Shown: positions 1 to 8,407 of the stretch, piece after piece | Layout: each line of letters starts with the position of its first letter | Numbering within the stretch: position 1 is the first letter of the stretch | Assembly: GCA_036504735.1 (NCBI GenBank) | Contig: DASXUQ010000005.1 | Location: 651,377 to 715,376, forward strand | Direction: 5' to 3' | DNA length: 64,000 bases | Source of the DNA: a bacterium | GTDB taxonomy: Bacteria; Electryoneota; RPQS01 | Notes under the pieces: model-generated | Seen by the model: the letters and a program-made list of their open reading frames with translations, nothing else | Database searches by the model: none | What the model was told of the DNA's origin: nothing | Program-made: the position numbers and the translations under genes

Positions 1-122
1 CGATACGTCAGAAAGGTTACCGCACCGACTACCGCGAGGAACGCCACGACGATCACCCACCGGCCACGAAACAATATCCGGAGGAATTCCGATAGCTGAT
101 ACGATGTCTCTTTGTTTTCCAA
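1..122 (-). CDS. Wzz-like polysaccharide chain-length determinant, N-terminal fragment
   Basis: Only the first 40 or so codons are inside the window; the gene continues past position 1. The reading frame opens with TTG, six bases after an AGG in the GAGGCG stretch, and gives a short polar segment containing SYQLSEFLRILFRGRW followed by a hydrophobic stretch VIVVAFLAVVGAVTFL. This layout, a short cytoplasmic tail with a basic anchor and then the first membrane helix, is typical of Wzz/GumC/ExoP-type co-polymerases that set O-antigen or exopolysaccharide length. It follows the upstream membrane-protein gene by 15 bases, so it is probably the next gene of the gcvT-ftsK operon. The function is inferred from the N-terminus only. 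Confidence 0.6.
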   Translation of the reverse strand, partial: MENKETSYQLSEFLRILFRGRWVIVVAFLAVVGAVTFLTY

Positions 123-137
123 AGTTCGCCTCGACGT

Positions 138-1292
138 TTAGCTTATCGCGCGTTTCGCGCCATCCATATGATCTTCCGCAGCGCCGGATTTGGCTCCGCC
201 ACCGCCATTTTGCGTGTCATCCGGCTCGGAGGTCAAACGGCGCGCCTCGCGGAACGTCAACCCCATTTTCCAGAAGAAGAACAGACCCAGCCCCGTAAGC
301 GGAATGAAATTCAGCGCGTGCAGCAGAATAGCGAATCCTGCCGCGCGGTCACCGGGCACGCCCATCGCGGTCAAACCCAGCGTCATCACTCCGTGATATG
401 TTCCCACCGCGCCCGGCGCACTGGGAACCACAAACCCGACGGTATTGATCATCAGGATCGCCAGCACGGCCCCCAGCGGATTCGCATCGATCGATTCAAA
501 TCCCTGCGAGAGAAATCCCAACCCGGCCAGCACCATCCACACCATCATCGCATACATCGCCCACAGCACCAACGAACTCACGCACAGTCCGAGCAGATGC
601 TCCGACTTTCTGAGAATCGACAGCCCCGAAGTGAATTTCTCGAGCAGCTTAAAGATCCCATGCGCGATCTTCTTCGGGAAAATCGCCAGCATCTTCTGCG
701 CCAGCCCCAGCGCGCGTTCGCGGTCCACGACAATCCAGACCAGGAATCCCGCGCCCACAAGGGTCAACAGCCCCATCACCATGGCTCCCTGCCGTAGCGC
801 GGGGGAAACGGGAAAGAGCAGAATCGCCAGCCCCATAAAGGGAACCATGAACAGCAGATCCAGCACACGCTCCAGCACAATACTGCCGAACGCGGCGCTG
901 CGTGAGAGCCCGGAAATCTGATGTACGACCTGTGCGCGATACAATTCGCCCATGCGGAACGGCAGCAGGTCATTGGCCATATACCCGATGCACATTGCCG
1001 AGAACACGTCACCGTAAGGCATCGGCACCAGCGGGTTCAGCATCACCTTCCAGCGCCACGCGCGCACGAACAGCGAGACCACCAGCAGCGCACCGGCACC
1101 GAGAATCGGCGCCCAGTTGGCCGTCGCAATCACATCGCCAAGCTGCGACAGGTCGAAACGCATATGGCCGAACAGCGCGGTTCCAAGCCCAATCTCACCG
1201 CGAGCCAACGAACCGATTTGGGGGACAAAGAGCGTCAGGTAAAGGAATACAAGACTCAGTCCAAAGCTGACATATAGGCGGCTCCCGCGCAT
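138..1292 (-). CDS. YbhN/AglD-type (UPF0104) integral membrane protein
   Basis: A 384-residue polytopic membrane protein with about eight hydrophobic segments. It carries the family hallmarks: a FVRAWRWKVML segment after the second helix, then NDLLPFRMGELYRAQ and later IVLERVLDLLF. These match the lysylphosphatidylglycerol synthase transmembrane-region family (YbhN, AglD, UPF0104), whose members are thought to move or transfer lipid-linked groups. There is no C-terminal aminoacyl-transferase domain, so this is not MprF itself. An AGGGA motif sits eight bases before the ATG. It lies between lolA and a Wzz-like gene, which suits a role in envelope lipid or polysaccharide export, but the substrate cannot be told. 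Confidence 0.8.
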   Translation of the reverse strand: MRGSRLYVSFGLSLVFLYLTLFVPQIGSLARGEIGLGTALFGHMRFDLSQLGDVIATANWAPILGAGALLVVSLFVRAWRWKVMLNPLVPMPYGDVFSAMCIGYMANDLLPFRMGELYRAQVVHQISGLSRSAAFGSIVLERVLDLLFMVPFMGLAILLFPVSPALRQGAMVMGLLTLVGAGFLVWIVVDRERALGLAQKMLAIFPKKIAHGIFKLLEKFTSGLSILRKSEHLLGLCVSSLVLWAMYAMMVWMVLAGLGFLSQGFESIDANPLGAVLAILMINTVGFVVPSAPGAVGTYHGVMTLGLTAMGVPGDRAAGFAILLHALNFIPLTGLGLFFFWKMGLTFREARRLTSEPDDTQNGGGGAKSGAAEDHMDGAKRAIS

Positions 1293-1302
1293 GAACAGAT
1301 CC

Positions 1303-1926
1303 CTACTTGCCTTTCCCCGCGCCGCGGAAATCTATGATATTCTCCGGCGGCACGCCGGGAGGCGTGAACAGCGCCGGATCGGGCTTTACATTCTCTTCCC
1401 ACTGCGTGACATTGTAGCGGACGACCGAGCCGTCCGGCTGCGAAAAGGCCATCGCATCGGGAACATTCGCGCGCGCCGGAAACTCAATCGACACTCCGCC
1501 CGCCACGTCGGGCTTCTCCGATTCGAGTTTCAAAACGCGCCGGCCCTCTCCGGATTCATCGAGAGACACCGCGTGAAAATTCTTTTTGAGATCAAACAAC
1601 ACGTTCTGCGGCGAAAACTCGCTCTGCGCCGCGGCCGCTTCGAGAATCAGCGTCTCCTGATCCTTCAAATACCGCCACTGCTCCGCGCCGTTCTGACAGA
1701 CAGTCCACTCGGGAGTGTCGTGATAGTAGCGATCCGGCTTGATCCAGATCATGCGTCCCTGCACCACATTCCCGCCGGCGGAACCTTCCGCCTGATATTG
1801 GATTTCCAACGACTTCAAAGCTTGCAAACGCCGTTCCAACGACGCATACAGCGGCTGAGGATCCGTTGCCGCCGTAGCCCGAAGCCCGAGCAGCAGGAGG
1901 CCAAGGATCAGCACATTATGCTTCAT
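1303..1926 (-). CDS. lolA: LolA-like outer-membrane lipoprotein carrier protein
   Basis: A 207-residue periplasmic protein. The N-terminus MKHNVLILGLLLLGLRATA is a signal peptide with a likely cut before ATDPQP. The mature part has the LolA pattern: an early helix LYASLERRLQALKSLEIQYQAE, then beta strands with GRMIWIKPDRYYHDTPE, a mid-chain WRYLKDQETLILE and a late RVLKLESEK. LolA ferries lipoproteins from LolCDE to the outer membrane. I chose the ATG that overlaps the last 11 bases of ftsK; a longer frame begins 24 bases upstream but would place charged residues ahead of the signal peptide. The ftsK-lolA order is a common bacterial arrangement. Confidence 0.85.
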   Translation of the reverse strand: MKHNVLILGLLLLGLRATAATDPQPLYASLERRLQALKSLEIQYQAEGSAGGNVVQGRMIWIKPDRYYHDTPEWTVCQNGAEQWRYLKDQETLILEAAAAQSEFSPQNVLFDLKKNFHAVSLDESGEGRRVLKLESEKPDVAGGVSIEFPARANVPDAMAFSQPDGSVVRYNVTQWEENVKPDPALFTPPGVPPENIIDFRGAGKGK

Positions 1927-4216
1927 GTGGCGTGTCAAAGTAATGTTCATCTACGAGTACCGCCCGTGCTTTGGACCCGTCAAACGGTCCCACCACACCG
2001 GCGCGTTCCAGTTGATCGATCAGCCGCGCCGCGCGGCTGTAGCCGACCTTCAACCGGCGTTGCAAAATCGAAACGCTGCCCTGTCCCGTGCGCACCACAA
2101 TCTTGGCCGCTTCCATGAAAAACGGATCGCGGTCCGCGCCATCCAGCGCCAGGGTGCCGCCTTCATTTTCGTCATCCGGCTCAATCGGAAGCGTAAGCTT
2201 GAAGCGCGGCGGGCGCTGCTTGCAAATGTGCGTGATCAACCGCGAGATTTCCGATGACGTCAACAGTGCGCCCTGCACACGAATCGGGGCGGGTTCTTCC
2301 GGATGCTGGAAGAGCATGTCCCCCTGGCCTAAGAGCATTTCCGCGCCATTGGTATCCAGAATGGTGCGGGAATCGACCTTCATCGCCACGCGGAATGCAA
2401 TCCGCGCCGGAAAGTTGGCCTTGATCACACCGGTGATTACATCGACGGACGGTCGCTGCGTCGCGACAATCAGGTGAATACCTACCGCGCGCGCAAGCTG
2501 CGCCAGACGCGCAATCGGTTCTTCCACTTCCCGCTGCGCCGTGACCATCAAGTCCGCAAGCTCATCTATTACCACCACGATGAACGGCAGTTCCCGCTCG
2601 TCGTTCTCGCCGGGGTTCTCCCGCACCATCTCATTATACTCGCGAATGTGGCGCGCGCCCCGCTCGGCAAGCAGGTCATAGCGGTGCTCCATTTCGATCA
2701 GGCAGCTCCGCAGCACCTTCACCGCCTCATCAGGCTTGGTGATGACATATTCCGACAAATCGGGACGGTGCGTGACGTGGTGGTTGCGCAGTTCGTTATA
2801 GGCGGCCAGTTCCAGCTTCTTCGGGTCGATCATCACGAACTGCACCTCCTCCGGCGTCGTGCGCAGCAGAATCGATGCAATGATCGTATTCACGCAGACC
2901 GACTTGCCGCTGCCGGTGGTGCCGGCAATCAGCAGATGCGGCAGGGATCCCAAATCGGTCACAAAAATATCACCTTCCACCGTTCGTCCCAGCGCAATTT
3001 GCAGCTTGGAACGGGATGTCTGGTAGGCATTGGACTCCACCACTTCACGGAACGTTACCAGCGCGGCCTTGGGGTTGGCAATCTCCACACCCACCGCCGC
3101 CATGCCGGGAATCGGCGCCAGAATGCGCAGGCCGCGCGCACGCAGCGCCAGCGCGATGTCATCCGCCAGCGCCTCGATCTTCGAGACCTTCACGCCCGGC
3201 GCAGGCTCGAGGTCAAACCGCGTGATCACCGGACCGGGATTGACCCGCACCACCTTCGCCTGAACGCCAAAAGTAGCCAGCGTCTTTTCCAGCAACTCCG
3301 ACATGCGCGTCAGCTCTTCGGGAGTCATGCCGGTATCTTGTCCCGGCTTGGCCGGATTGAACAGATCTACGGATGGAAAGACGTAGCCCGTGCGGTCTTC
3401 AATCTGCATGGCAAGCTGCGCCACGTCGGGAGCCTTCTCCTTGCGCACCGCAGGCTTGATAATTTCCGGAGGCTTGTTGCGCGCGCCGTTGGTCTCCGGC
3501 GGCAACACGGCCACTACCGGCATGATCGCGTCGTCTTCCTCTTCCACCTTTTCCGGCTTGGGCCGTTTCTGGAACCAGCGTAGCTTCGGCACAGTCACCG
3601 GCGGCAGTTTGACCTGTGCCGCGCGGTCAATTGCGGTATTCACGCGGTGTTCAAACCATCCCGCAAATCCGGCCACCGTCGCCGCCAGGCCGAGAATCAG
3701 CACCAGGCCCATCATCAAAATCGCGCCGGGGACATTCAAAAAACCCACCAGCGCGCCGGCAGTTTCGCTGCCAAATAAACCTTCATGATGAAAAATCGAC
3801 CGCTGATCAAGGCCGCCGATCTGTCCGAGAAGTCCGAGCATCGTCGAGAACCACACCGTGGCCCCGAGAAAGAACGCTGAAAGAATCAGCGGCTTCTTCC
3901 ACGGCAGATGGCGCAGCAGCGTCCAGCCCCAGATGCCGATCACCGCGGCGATGCCGAACGCCGCCCAACGGCCAAACAGCATCGTCCCCAGCGCGTAGGA
4001 AATCACCGCGCCCGGCTTGCCCATCCAGTTGAAGGCAATCCGCCCCGCGTCCCGCGAGGACAGTTCCCGCATGGCTTCGCTGTCCTCGGCAGAATAACTG
4101 ACGAGCGACAAGAAGACCACCAGCGCAATGGCCAGCAGCACAAACCCCCACCAGAAGGAGGCCGTAACGCGTGACTCAGCTTTGGCTGGGTGCGGGTTCG
4201 CTGACCGGGTTGCCAT
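1916..4216 (-). CDS. ftsK: DNA translocase FtsK/SpoIIIE
   Basis: A 766-residue motor that pumps chromosome termini across the closing septum. Four hydrophobic segments fill roughly residues 20-185, an acidic/basic linker follows, and the alpha-beta motor domain carries Walker A GTTGSGKS at about 432-439, Walker B-like FIVVVIDELADLM and the LIVATQRPSVDVITG stretch. The C-terminal gamma winged helix (RRLKVGYSRAARLIDQLE) that reads KOPS sites is present. The ATG chosen (MATRSANP) has GAGGG ten bases upstream; a 30-residue longer frame has an unlikely basic N-terminus. The start overlaps the comB end by 41 bases. The linker is short compared with E. coli FtsK, as in many bacteria. Confidence 0.95.
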   Translation of the reverse strand: MATRSANPHPAKAESRVTASFWWGFVLLAIALVVFLSLVSYSAEDSEAMRELSSRDAGRIAFNWMGKPGAVISYALGTMLFGRWAAFGIAAVIGIWGWTLLRHLPWKKPLILSAFFLGATVWFSTMLGLLGQIGGLDQRSIFHHEGLFGSETAGALVGFLNVPGAILMMGLVLILGLAATVAGFAGWFEHRVNTAIDRAAQVKLPPVTVPKLRWFQKRPKPEKVEEEDDAIMPVVAVLPPETNGARNKPPEIIKPAVRKEKAPDVAQLAMQIEDRTGYVFPSVDLFNPAKPGQDTGMTPEELTRMSELLEKTLATFGVQAKVVRVNPGPVITRFDLEPAPGVKVSKIEALADDIALALRARGLRILAPIPGMAAVGVEIANPKAALVTFREVVESNAYQTSRSKLQIALGRTVEGDIFVTDLGSLPHLLIAGTTGSGKSVCVNTIIASILLRTTPEEVQFVMIDPKKLELAAYNELRNHHVTHRPDLSEYVITKPDEAVKVLRSCLIEMEHRYDLLAERGARHIREYNEMVRENPGENDERELPFIVVVIDELADLMVTAQREVEEPIARLAQLARAVGIHLIVATQRPSVDVITGVIKANFPARIAFRVAMKVDSRTILDTNGAEMLLGQGDMLFQHPEEPAPIRVQGALLTSSEISRLITHICKQRPPRFKLTLPIEPDDENEGGTLALDGADRDPFFMEAAKIVVRTGQGSVSILQRRLKVGYSRAARLIDQLERAGVVGPFDGSKARAVLVDEHYFDTPHEA

Positions 4217-4979
4217 CGGGCCTGTACCCTCGAATTTTCCCTTCCACCAGCGTCGGCACCATCTGATGGGTGTCCACGCGGGCGCAATACTCGATATCTT
4301 CCTCAAAACCCAGCGACGTCAGATAGCGTCCGTGGCTGCTGCTTTTGAGCAGCGAAACAATACTGCCGTCAAAGTGCCTGTGAAGCAGAGCGGCGGCGCG
4401 TGCGCCGTCGCTCAGGTTCAGTCCTCGTTTGGCGCGGGTTTCAAGCGCATTCACGAATTTACCGCCGCACACGAAATCCTCGATGGCAAACTGTTCCAGC
4501 TTGCCCGCGCAGATCACCACCACGGGCAGCCTGTCTTCCAGCACCCGCTTGACCACCGCGCCGAAGTTATTGAAGCCGCCCACATACACGTGCTCGGCAA
4601 TGCGAGCCCGCAAAATGGCCGGCGAACCGTTGGTCGATGAGAAAATAAGAATCCGCCCGCTCACGCGGTCGGGAATGTACTCTAAAGGAGAATTGCCCAG
4701 ATCAAAACCGTCAATCTTCTTTCCTTCCCGCTCGCCGCAGAGCAAACTGATCCCCCGCTCCGCACGGCCGGCGAGCTTACCGCCCTCGGCCGGCGAGAGT
4801 ACAGGGATCACTTCGCGCGCGCCTGACGCCAGGGCGGTAATAATCGACGACGACGAACGCAGGACGTCGATCACCACCACGGAGCAGCCACGCAAATCAT
4901 CATCGGTCACCTCGCGCGGCGACGTGAAGAGTTTAACTTCAAGCGCCGCGGAGTCCGATTCCTTGGGGTCATTTCTCAT
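4176..4979 (-). CDS. comB: ComB family 2-phosphosulfolactate phosphatase
   Basis: A 267-residue cytoplasmic protein with the ComB signature: SVVVIDVLRSSSSIITAL near the N-terminus, LLCGEREGKKIDGFDLGNSP in the middle, then SSTNGSPAIL and VICAGKLEQFAIEDFVCGG. In methanogens ComB removes phosphate from 2-phosphosulfolactate in coenzyme M synthesis. Many bacteria without coenzyme M carry the family, where sulfolactate metabolism or another phosphatase role is possible. The ATG follows the gcvT stop codon with no gap, and the end overlaps ftsK, so it is cotranscribed with both. No ComA or ComC partner is in the window, so the true substrate is open. Confidence 0.88.
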   Translation of the reverse strand: MRNDPKESDSAALEVKLFTSPREVTDDDLRGCSVVVIDVLRSSSSIITALASGAREVIPVLSPAEGGKLAGRAERGISLLCGEREGKKIDGFDLGNSPLEYIPDRVSGRILIFSSTNGSPAILRARIAEHVYVGGFNNFGAVVKRVLEDRLPVVVICAGKLEQFAIEDFVCGGKFVNALETRAKRGLNLSDGARAAALLHRHFDGSIVSLLKSSSHGRYLTSLGFEEDIEYCARVDTHQMVPTLVEGKIRGYRPDGNPVSEPAPSQS

Positions 4980-6071
4980 TCAGTAAGGTCGCTGGTAGAA
5001 AGGAGTCTTCACGACACGCACGGGGAGAACCGTGCCACGGCAATCCATCTTCAGCTCGCTGCCGATGGCGCTGAGTTCGGTGGGCACGTACCCCATGGCA
5101 ATGCCTTTGTTCAGACAGGGAGAGACCGTTCCGGATGTTACCGCGCCGATCACCGAGCGGTCACCGTTCGGGCTCAGGAGGGAGTAACCGTGGCGGGGGA
5201 AACCCTGGCCTTCCAGTTCCATGCCAACCAGCTTGCGCGTCAGGCCGGCTTCTTTGGCTTTCAGAATCGCGTCGCGTCCGATAAAGTCACCCTTGGCCAG
5301 CTTGGTAATCCAGCCGAGTCCGGCTTCCAGCGGATTCGTCGTTTCGTCGATGTCGTTGCCATAGAGCGCCATCTTCATTTCCAGACGCAGCGAGTCGCGA
5401 GCGCCGAGGCCGATGGGCTCGATGTCATATTCCTTGCCTTCTTTGAACAGTGCTTCCCAGACGGTCTTCGCGTCCTTGTTGGCGATATAGAGTTCAAAGC
5501 CGTCTTCGCCGGTGTAGCCGGTACGGGCGATAATCGCATTAGCGCCGGCGACTTTGCCTTCGGCAAACCAGTAATACTTGATCTGCGACAGATCCGTCGC
5601 GGTCAGCTTCTGCACCAGCGGCGCGGCCTTACGGCCCTGCACGGCCAGCAGAGTGTAGTCATCGGTGCGATTGTCAAGCTGCACGTTGCCGCTCTTATTC
5701 TGCACCAGCCAGTTCCAGTCCTTCTCCATGTTCGAAGCATTCACCACGAGCATAATCTTATCCGCAAAGCGGTGGACCAGAAGATCGTCCACGATGCCGC
5801 CGTGAGGCAGGCACATGCACGAATACTGCACCTGTCCGGCGGACAGGGCATTGACGTCGTTCACCGTAACGCGATTCACGAACGCTTCGCGATCTGGACC
5901 GGTCACAAAGAACTCACCCATATGCGAGACATCGAACACACCCACCGTGTTGCGCACACGGAGATGCTCGGATCGGATAGAAGTATACAGTACCGGCATT
6001 TCATATCCGGCGAACTCAACCATCTTGGCGCCCAGAGAGCGATGGATTTCAGTCAGGGCAGTCTTTTTCAC
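4980..6071 (-). CDS. gcvT: Glycine cleavage system T protein (aminomethyltransferase)
   Basis: A 363-residue tetrahydrofolate-dependent aminomethyltransferase of the glycine cleavage complex. Visible motifs include MVEFAGYEMPVLY, GVFDVSHMGEF, the folate-fold ARTGYTGEDGFELY with the conserved EDGFE, and the C-terminal barrel PRHGYSLLS...IGAVTSGTVSPCL. I chose the GTG start, nine bases after GGAG. The in-frame ATG 66 bases upstream lies at the promoter -35, ahead of the predicted transcript start, so it cannot be used. gcvH and gcvP are not in the window. It is the first gene of the operon running to the Wzz-like gene. Confidence 0.95.
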   Translation of the reverse strand: MKKTALTEIHRSLGAKMVEFAGYEMPVLYTSIRSEHLRVRNTVGVFDVSHMGEFFVTGPDREAFVNRVTVNDVNALSAGQVQYSCMCLPHGGIVDDLLVHRFADKIMLVVNASNMEKDWNWLVQNKSGNVQLDNRTDDYTLLAVQGRKAAPLVQKLTATDLSQIKYYWFAEGKVAGANAIIARTGYTGEDGFELYIANKDAKTVWEALFKEGKEYDIEPIGLGARDSLRLEMKMALYGNDIDETTNPLEAGLGWITKLAKGDFIGRDAILKAKEAGLTRKLVGMELEGQGFPRHGYSLLSPNGDRSVIGAVTSGTVSPCLNKGIAMGYVPTELSAIGSELKMDCRGTVLPVRVVKTPFYQRPY

Positions 6072-6108
6072 AGTAAGATTCTCCAGGGAAGTTTCGGGTA
6101 AGCTATGT

Positions 6109-6137
6109 AGTATAGCAATTTCCCCGCAAATCAGCAA
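6109..6137 (-). promoter_or_regulatory. Promoter of the gcvT-comB-ftsK-lolA operon
   Basis: The -35 is TTGCTG, the spacer is exactly 17 bases and the -10 is TATACT, read on the minus strand. Transcription should begin about 31 bases before the gcvT GTG, which supports that start and leaves no room for a glycine riboswitch. Confidence 0.65.
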
Positions 6138-6288
6138 GCGCGGGGGTGAAACGAGGGTTAGCGTAAGATACTGTTTTTACTGAATAGCAGAGAAGGAAGG
6201 ATGAAATGGGGCAAATAAGCCGGGCTCGGACGACGAAAGACCGGGCAAAGTTCGCCCAACAAGGCAGAAATTGAAGGAAAAGAGGCCG

Positions 6289-7176
6289 TTATTGCGCCGG
6301 TTGTTTGACAAAACGTACAGGAATCGCCGCTGGACGGTACTTCAGTTCACCACCTATCCGGCGCTGGCCGATATTGCCCATGATATAAGTCAAATAGCCC
6401 GCCGCCACGTCCTCCTTCTGGTGGGTTGTGATGTAGGTAATATCCAGCCGGAAGGGGTAACTCAGTGTGTCGAGAATCGTCTTGTAGTTAGGGGATATGT
6501 CCTCGTCCTGCCTGTGGAAATCGAGGGCCTTGTGCGTCCTCAGGGAGTCTATGGGCTTGGAATAGGCCAGCAACGCGCCTGGATCGCTTCGTGCCGTATC
6601 CAGCATCGTAGCCGCCGTGGAACAGGGAATGGCTGTGATCGAATCCAACTTGCCATAGTAGTTCAACAGGCTCACCCAAGCGCCTTCGCCCGGCGACGGC
6701 ACATAGAGGTGCAGACGCTGGTCCGGGCCTCCCAGATCCTTCCAGTTGCGAATGGAACCCGTCAGCACGCCGCGCAGCGCCGCACTGTCAATCACGGCTA
6801 CGGGGTTCGACTTCGGGACCAGCAGAAAGACCGGATGGTAGGCGACCTTGTACGTGTAGAGCTTCAGATTCGCCTGGCTGAAGGCGGCGGACTCGGCGGG
6901 CATCAGACCGCGGTCTAAAAGGATCTGGTCCGTACGCTCGTTCAGCAGCGAGTCCACGCTCATGATGCCCGGATAGGGTTTGAGATCGACAAAGGCATTG
7001 TTGTACGTGGTCTCAAAGGCGTTGGCCAGATAGCGGGCAAAATCGAACACGGCATCCGACACAAACACCACTCCGTGGCCTTCCGTCATTCCGGGCACCG
7101 TCTTCTTCGGCCCGCAGCCAACAGCAAACAGCAGCGCAAGCGCGCCGGCCAGCAGTGAGAAACGCAGAATCTTCAT
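6289..7176 (-). CDS. PstS-like substrate-binding lipoprotein
   Basis: A 295-residue protein with a lipoprotein signal, MKILRFSLLAGALALLFAVGC, where the lipobox cysteine is residue 21. The mature domain looks like a phosphate-type periplasmic binding protein: LLDRGLMPAES, KVAYHPVFLLVPKSNPVAVID, LTGSIRNWKDLGGPDQ and PSPGEGAWVSLLNYYG are in the expected order. No PstC, PstA or PstB gene is nearby; it closes an ExbB-ExbD-TonB operon instead. The ATG overlaps the stop of the preceding small gene (ATGA), which decides the start. It may bind phosphate or a related oxyanion, or have become a sensor or accessory of the TonB complex. Confidence 0.75.
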   Translation of the reverse strand: MKILRFSLLAGALALLFAVGCGPKKTVPGMTEGHGVVFVSDAVFDFARYLANAFETTYNNAFVDLKPYPGIMSVDSLLNERTDQILLDRGLMPAESAAFSQANLKLYTYKVAYHPVFLLVPKSNPVAVIDSAALRGVLTGSIRNWKDLGGPDQRLHLYVPSPGEGAWVSLLNYYGKLDSITAIPCSTAATMLDTARSDPGALLAYSKPIDSLRTHKALDFHRQDEDISPNYKTILDTLSYPFRLDITYITTHQKEDVAAGYLTYIMGNIGQRRIGGELKYRPAAIPVRFVKQPAQ

Positions 7177-7412
7177 CGGTTCTCCCAAGGAAATTTACGT
7201 GGGCCGCCGAATCGCCGGCGATCGTCCGGCGGGCCGCGCCGCTGGCTGCGCGACGAGACAAAGCGCAGTACACCCAGCAGAATAGCCACCAGACCGAACA
7301 TGAAGCGGAGCGAACTCCCCGCCGGCAATGTCGGGATCAGGACGCCTGTTAAAATGGCAATGCCGATTGCAATCATAGCAATCGGCAATACCCACTGAGA
7401 GAATACTTGCAT
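7173..7412 (-). CDS. Small two-helix membrane protein, unknown function
   Basis: A 79-residue protein that I do not recognise. Two hydrophobic helices (roughly residues 8-28 and 35-51) are followed by a strongly basic tail rich in Arg, Gly and Pro (RSQRRGPPDDRRRFGGPRK). The tail probably stays in the cytoplasm. Its stop overlaps the start of the PstS-like lipoprotein gene by four bases (ATGA), and it sits 33 bases after the second TonB-like gene. That coupling is the main evidence that it is real. Confidence 0.6.
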   Translation of the reverse strand: MQVFSQWVLPIAMIAIGIAILTGVLIPTLPAGSSLRFMFGLVAILLGVLRFVSSRSQRRGPPDDRRRFGGPRKFPWENR

Positions 7413-7445
7413 AGGAATGGATCAGGATTCGGGCCTGACCTTACG

Positions 7446-8192
7446 CTACTTCTTCACGTTGAACTTGAACGGCACAGTCACCCAAACGCCGATCGCGTTG
7501 CCGCCCTGAATGGCGGGCGTGAACTTCCACTTGGTAATGACCTTTGCCACCTCTTCTTCAAAGCCGAATCCCGCGGGATTCACCTGAACGAACTGCCACT
7601 TCTGGATGTTACCGCGCTTGTCCACGTAAGCTTGCACAATGACTCTGCCGCTCATGCCGCTTATCTGGGCCAGATCGGGATACTCCGGCTGTGGGTTGCT
7701 GCTCAGGGCCAGCGGATCGACCTCAACAGGCCGGTACTCTTTCGGATCCGGAATCACTTCCGTGTCGGTCGGCGGCTCGCGATACACCACCTGACCGGTG
7801 CCTTCACCGGGCTCCGGAAGCGGTGTTCCGCCAAGAACCCGTTTGATCGTGGTCTGATCCGGAACCTGTGGCGCATCCCGGTCAACTTGGTCTATCGGAA
7901 CAGGAACAGGCAGAACATATCTGGCCATATCCGGTTTCGGCAGAGCAATCCTGACCACAGAGGGCGGATCGGCTTCGTACGGAATGATCCTGGTCGGTTC
8001 AGTGACCACAATCGGCGGCAGCGGAATAGCCGCCTCATGCAGGAACAACCTGGCGATAATGAAGGGAGAAGCAATGACGGTGCTGTGGATCAGAAAGCTG
8101 ACAAGCAGGCCCTTCAACAAATTCGGTCCAACCTGTCTCTTCAGTTCAAAGGAGCCGTATCGGCCCTTTTCCAACTGCTCGAAGAAGTCCAT
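7446..8192 (-). CDS. TonB-family energy transducer (second copy)
   Basis: A 248-residue TonB-like protein. A cytoplasmic head MDFFEQLEKGRYGSFELKR precedes a single membrane helix (about residues 28-50), a proline-rich periplasmic linker and a C-terminal TonB domain with NPQPEYPDLAQISGMSGRVIVQ, VDKRGNIQKWQFVQ and VITKWKFTPAIQGGNAIGVWV. The ATG after GGAGG at five bases is preferred over one four codons upstream. It is a close paralogue of the next gene upstream: head, helix and TonB domain all align, and only the linker differs much. It probably couples ExbB/ExbD energy to an outer-membrane receptor, though no receptor is in the window. Confidence 0.88.
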   Translation of the reverse strand: MDFFEQLEKGRYGSFELKRQVGPNLLKGLLVSFLIHSTVIASPFIIARLFLHEAAIPLPPIVVTEPTRIIPYEADPPSVVRIALPKPDMARYVLPVPVPIDQVDRDAPQVPDQTTIKRVLGGTPLPEPGEGTGQVVYREPPTDTEVIPDPKEYRPVEVDPLALSSNPQPEYPDLAQISGMSGRVIVQAYVDKRGNIQKWQFVQVNPAGFGFEEEVAKVITKWKFTPAIQGGNAIGVWVTVPFKFNVKK

Positions 8193-8407
8193 GGGAACCT
8201 CCAAAGGTGTTGCATCATGCGCCCGTAATATGTCCCAAAGATAGCGTCAGTCTGACCGGATTTAATGCCCGTTCACCTCCCGCGATATGGGTTGCGCAGA
8301 ACCTTTAAGTTATCCCTACTGCACCTGTCCTACTTCTTTTACTCTTCAAACCTCCGATTAGTTGCCCGTCCTGCTCATACCGAAGCCGGCCCGTCGCCGA
8401 TTCGCAG
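8193..8407 (-). other. Spacer between the two tonB-like genes
   Basis: A 215-base spacer, long for this otherwise tight operon. On the minus strand it includes a GGAGG ribosome site for the downstream copy and a GC-rich stretch with imperfect inverted repeats near the end of the upstream copy. I found no convincing promoter. Confidence 0.4.

Noticed and set aside
6072-6288. Glycine riboswitch ahead of gcvT
   Set aside because: The predicted transcript start leaves only about 31 bases of leader, far too short, and the tandem aptamer pattern is absent.
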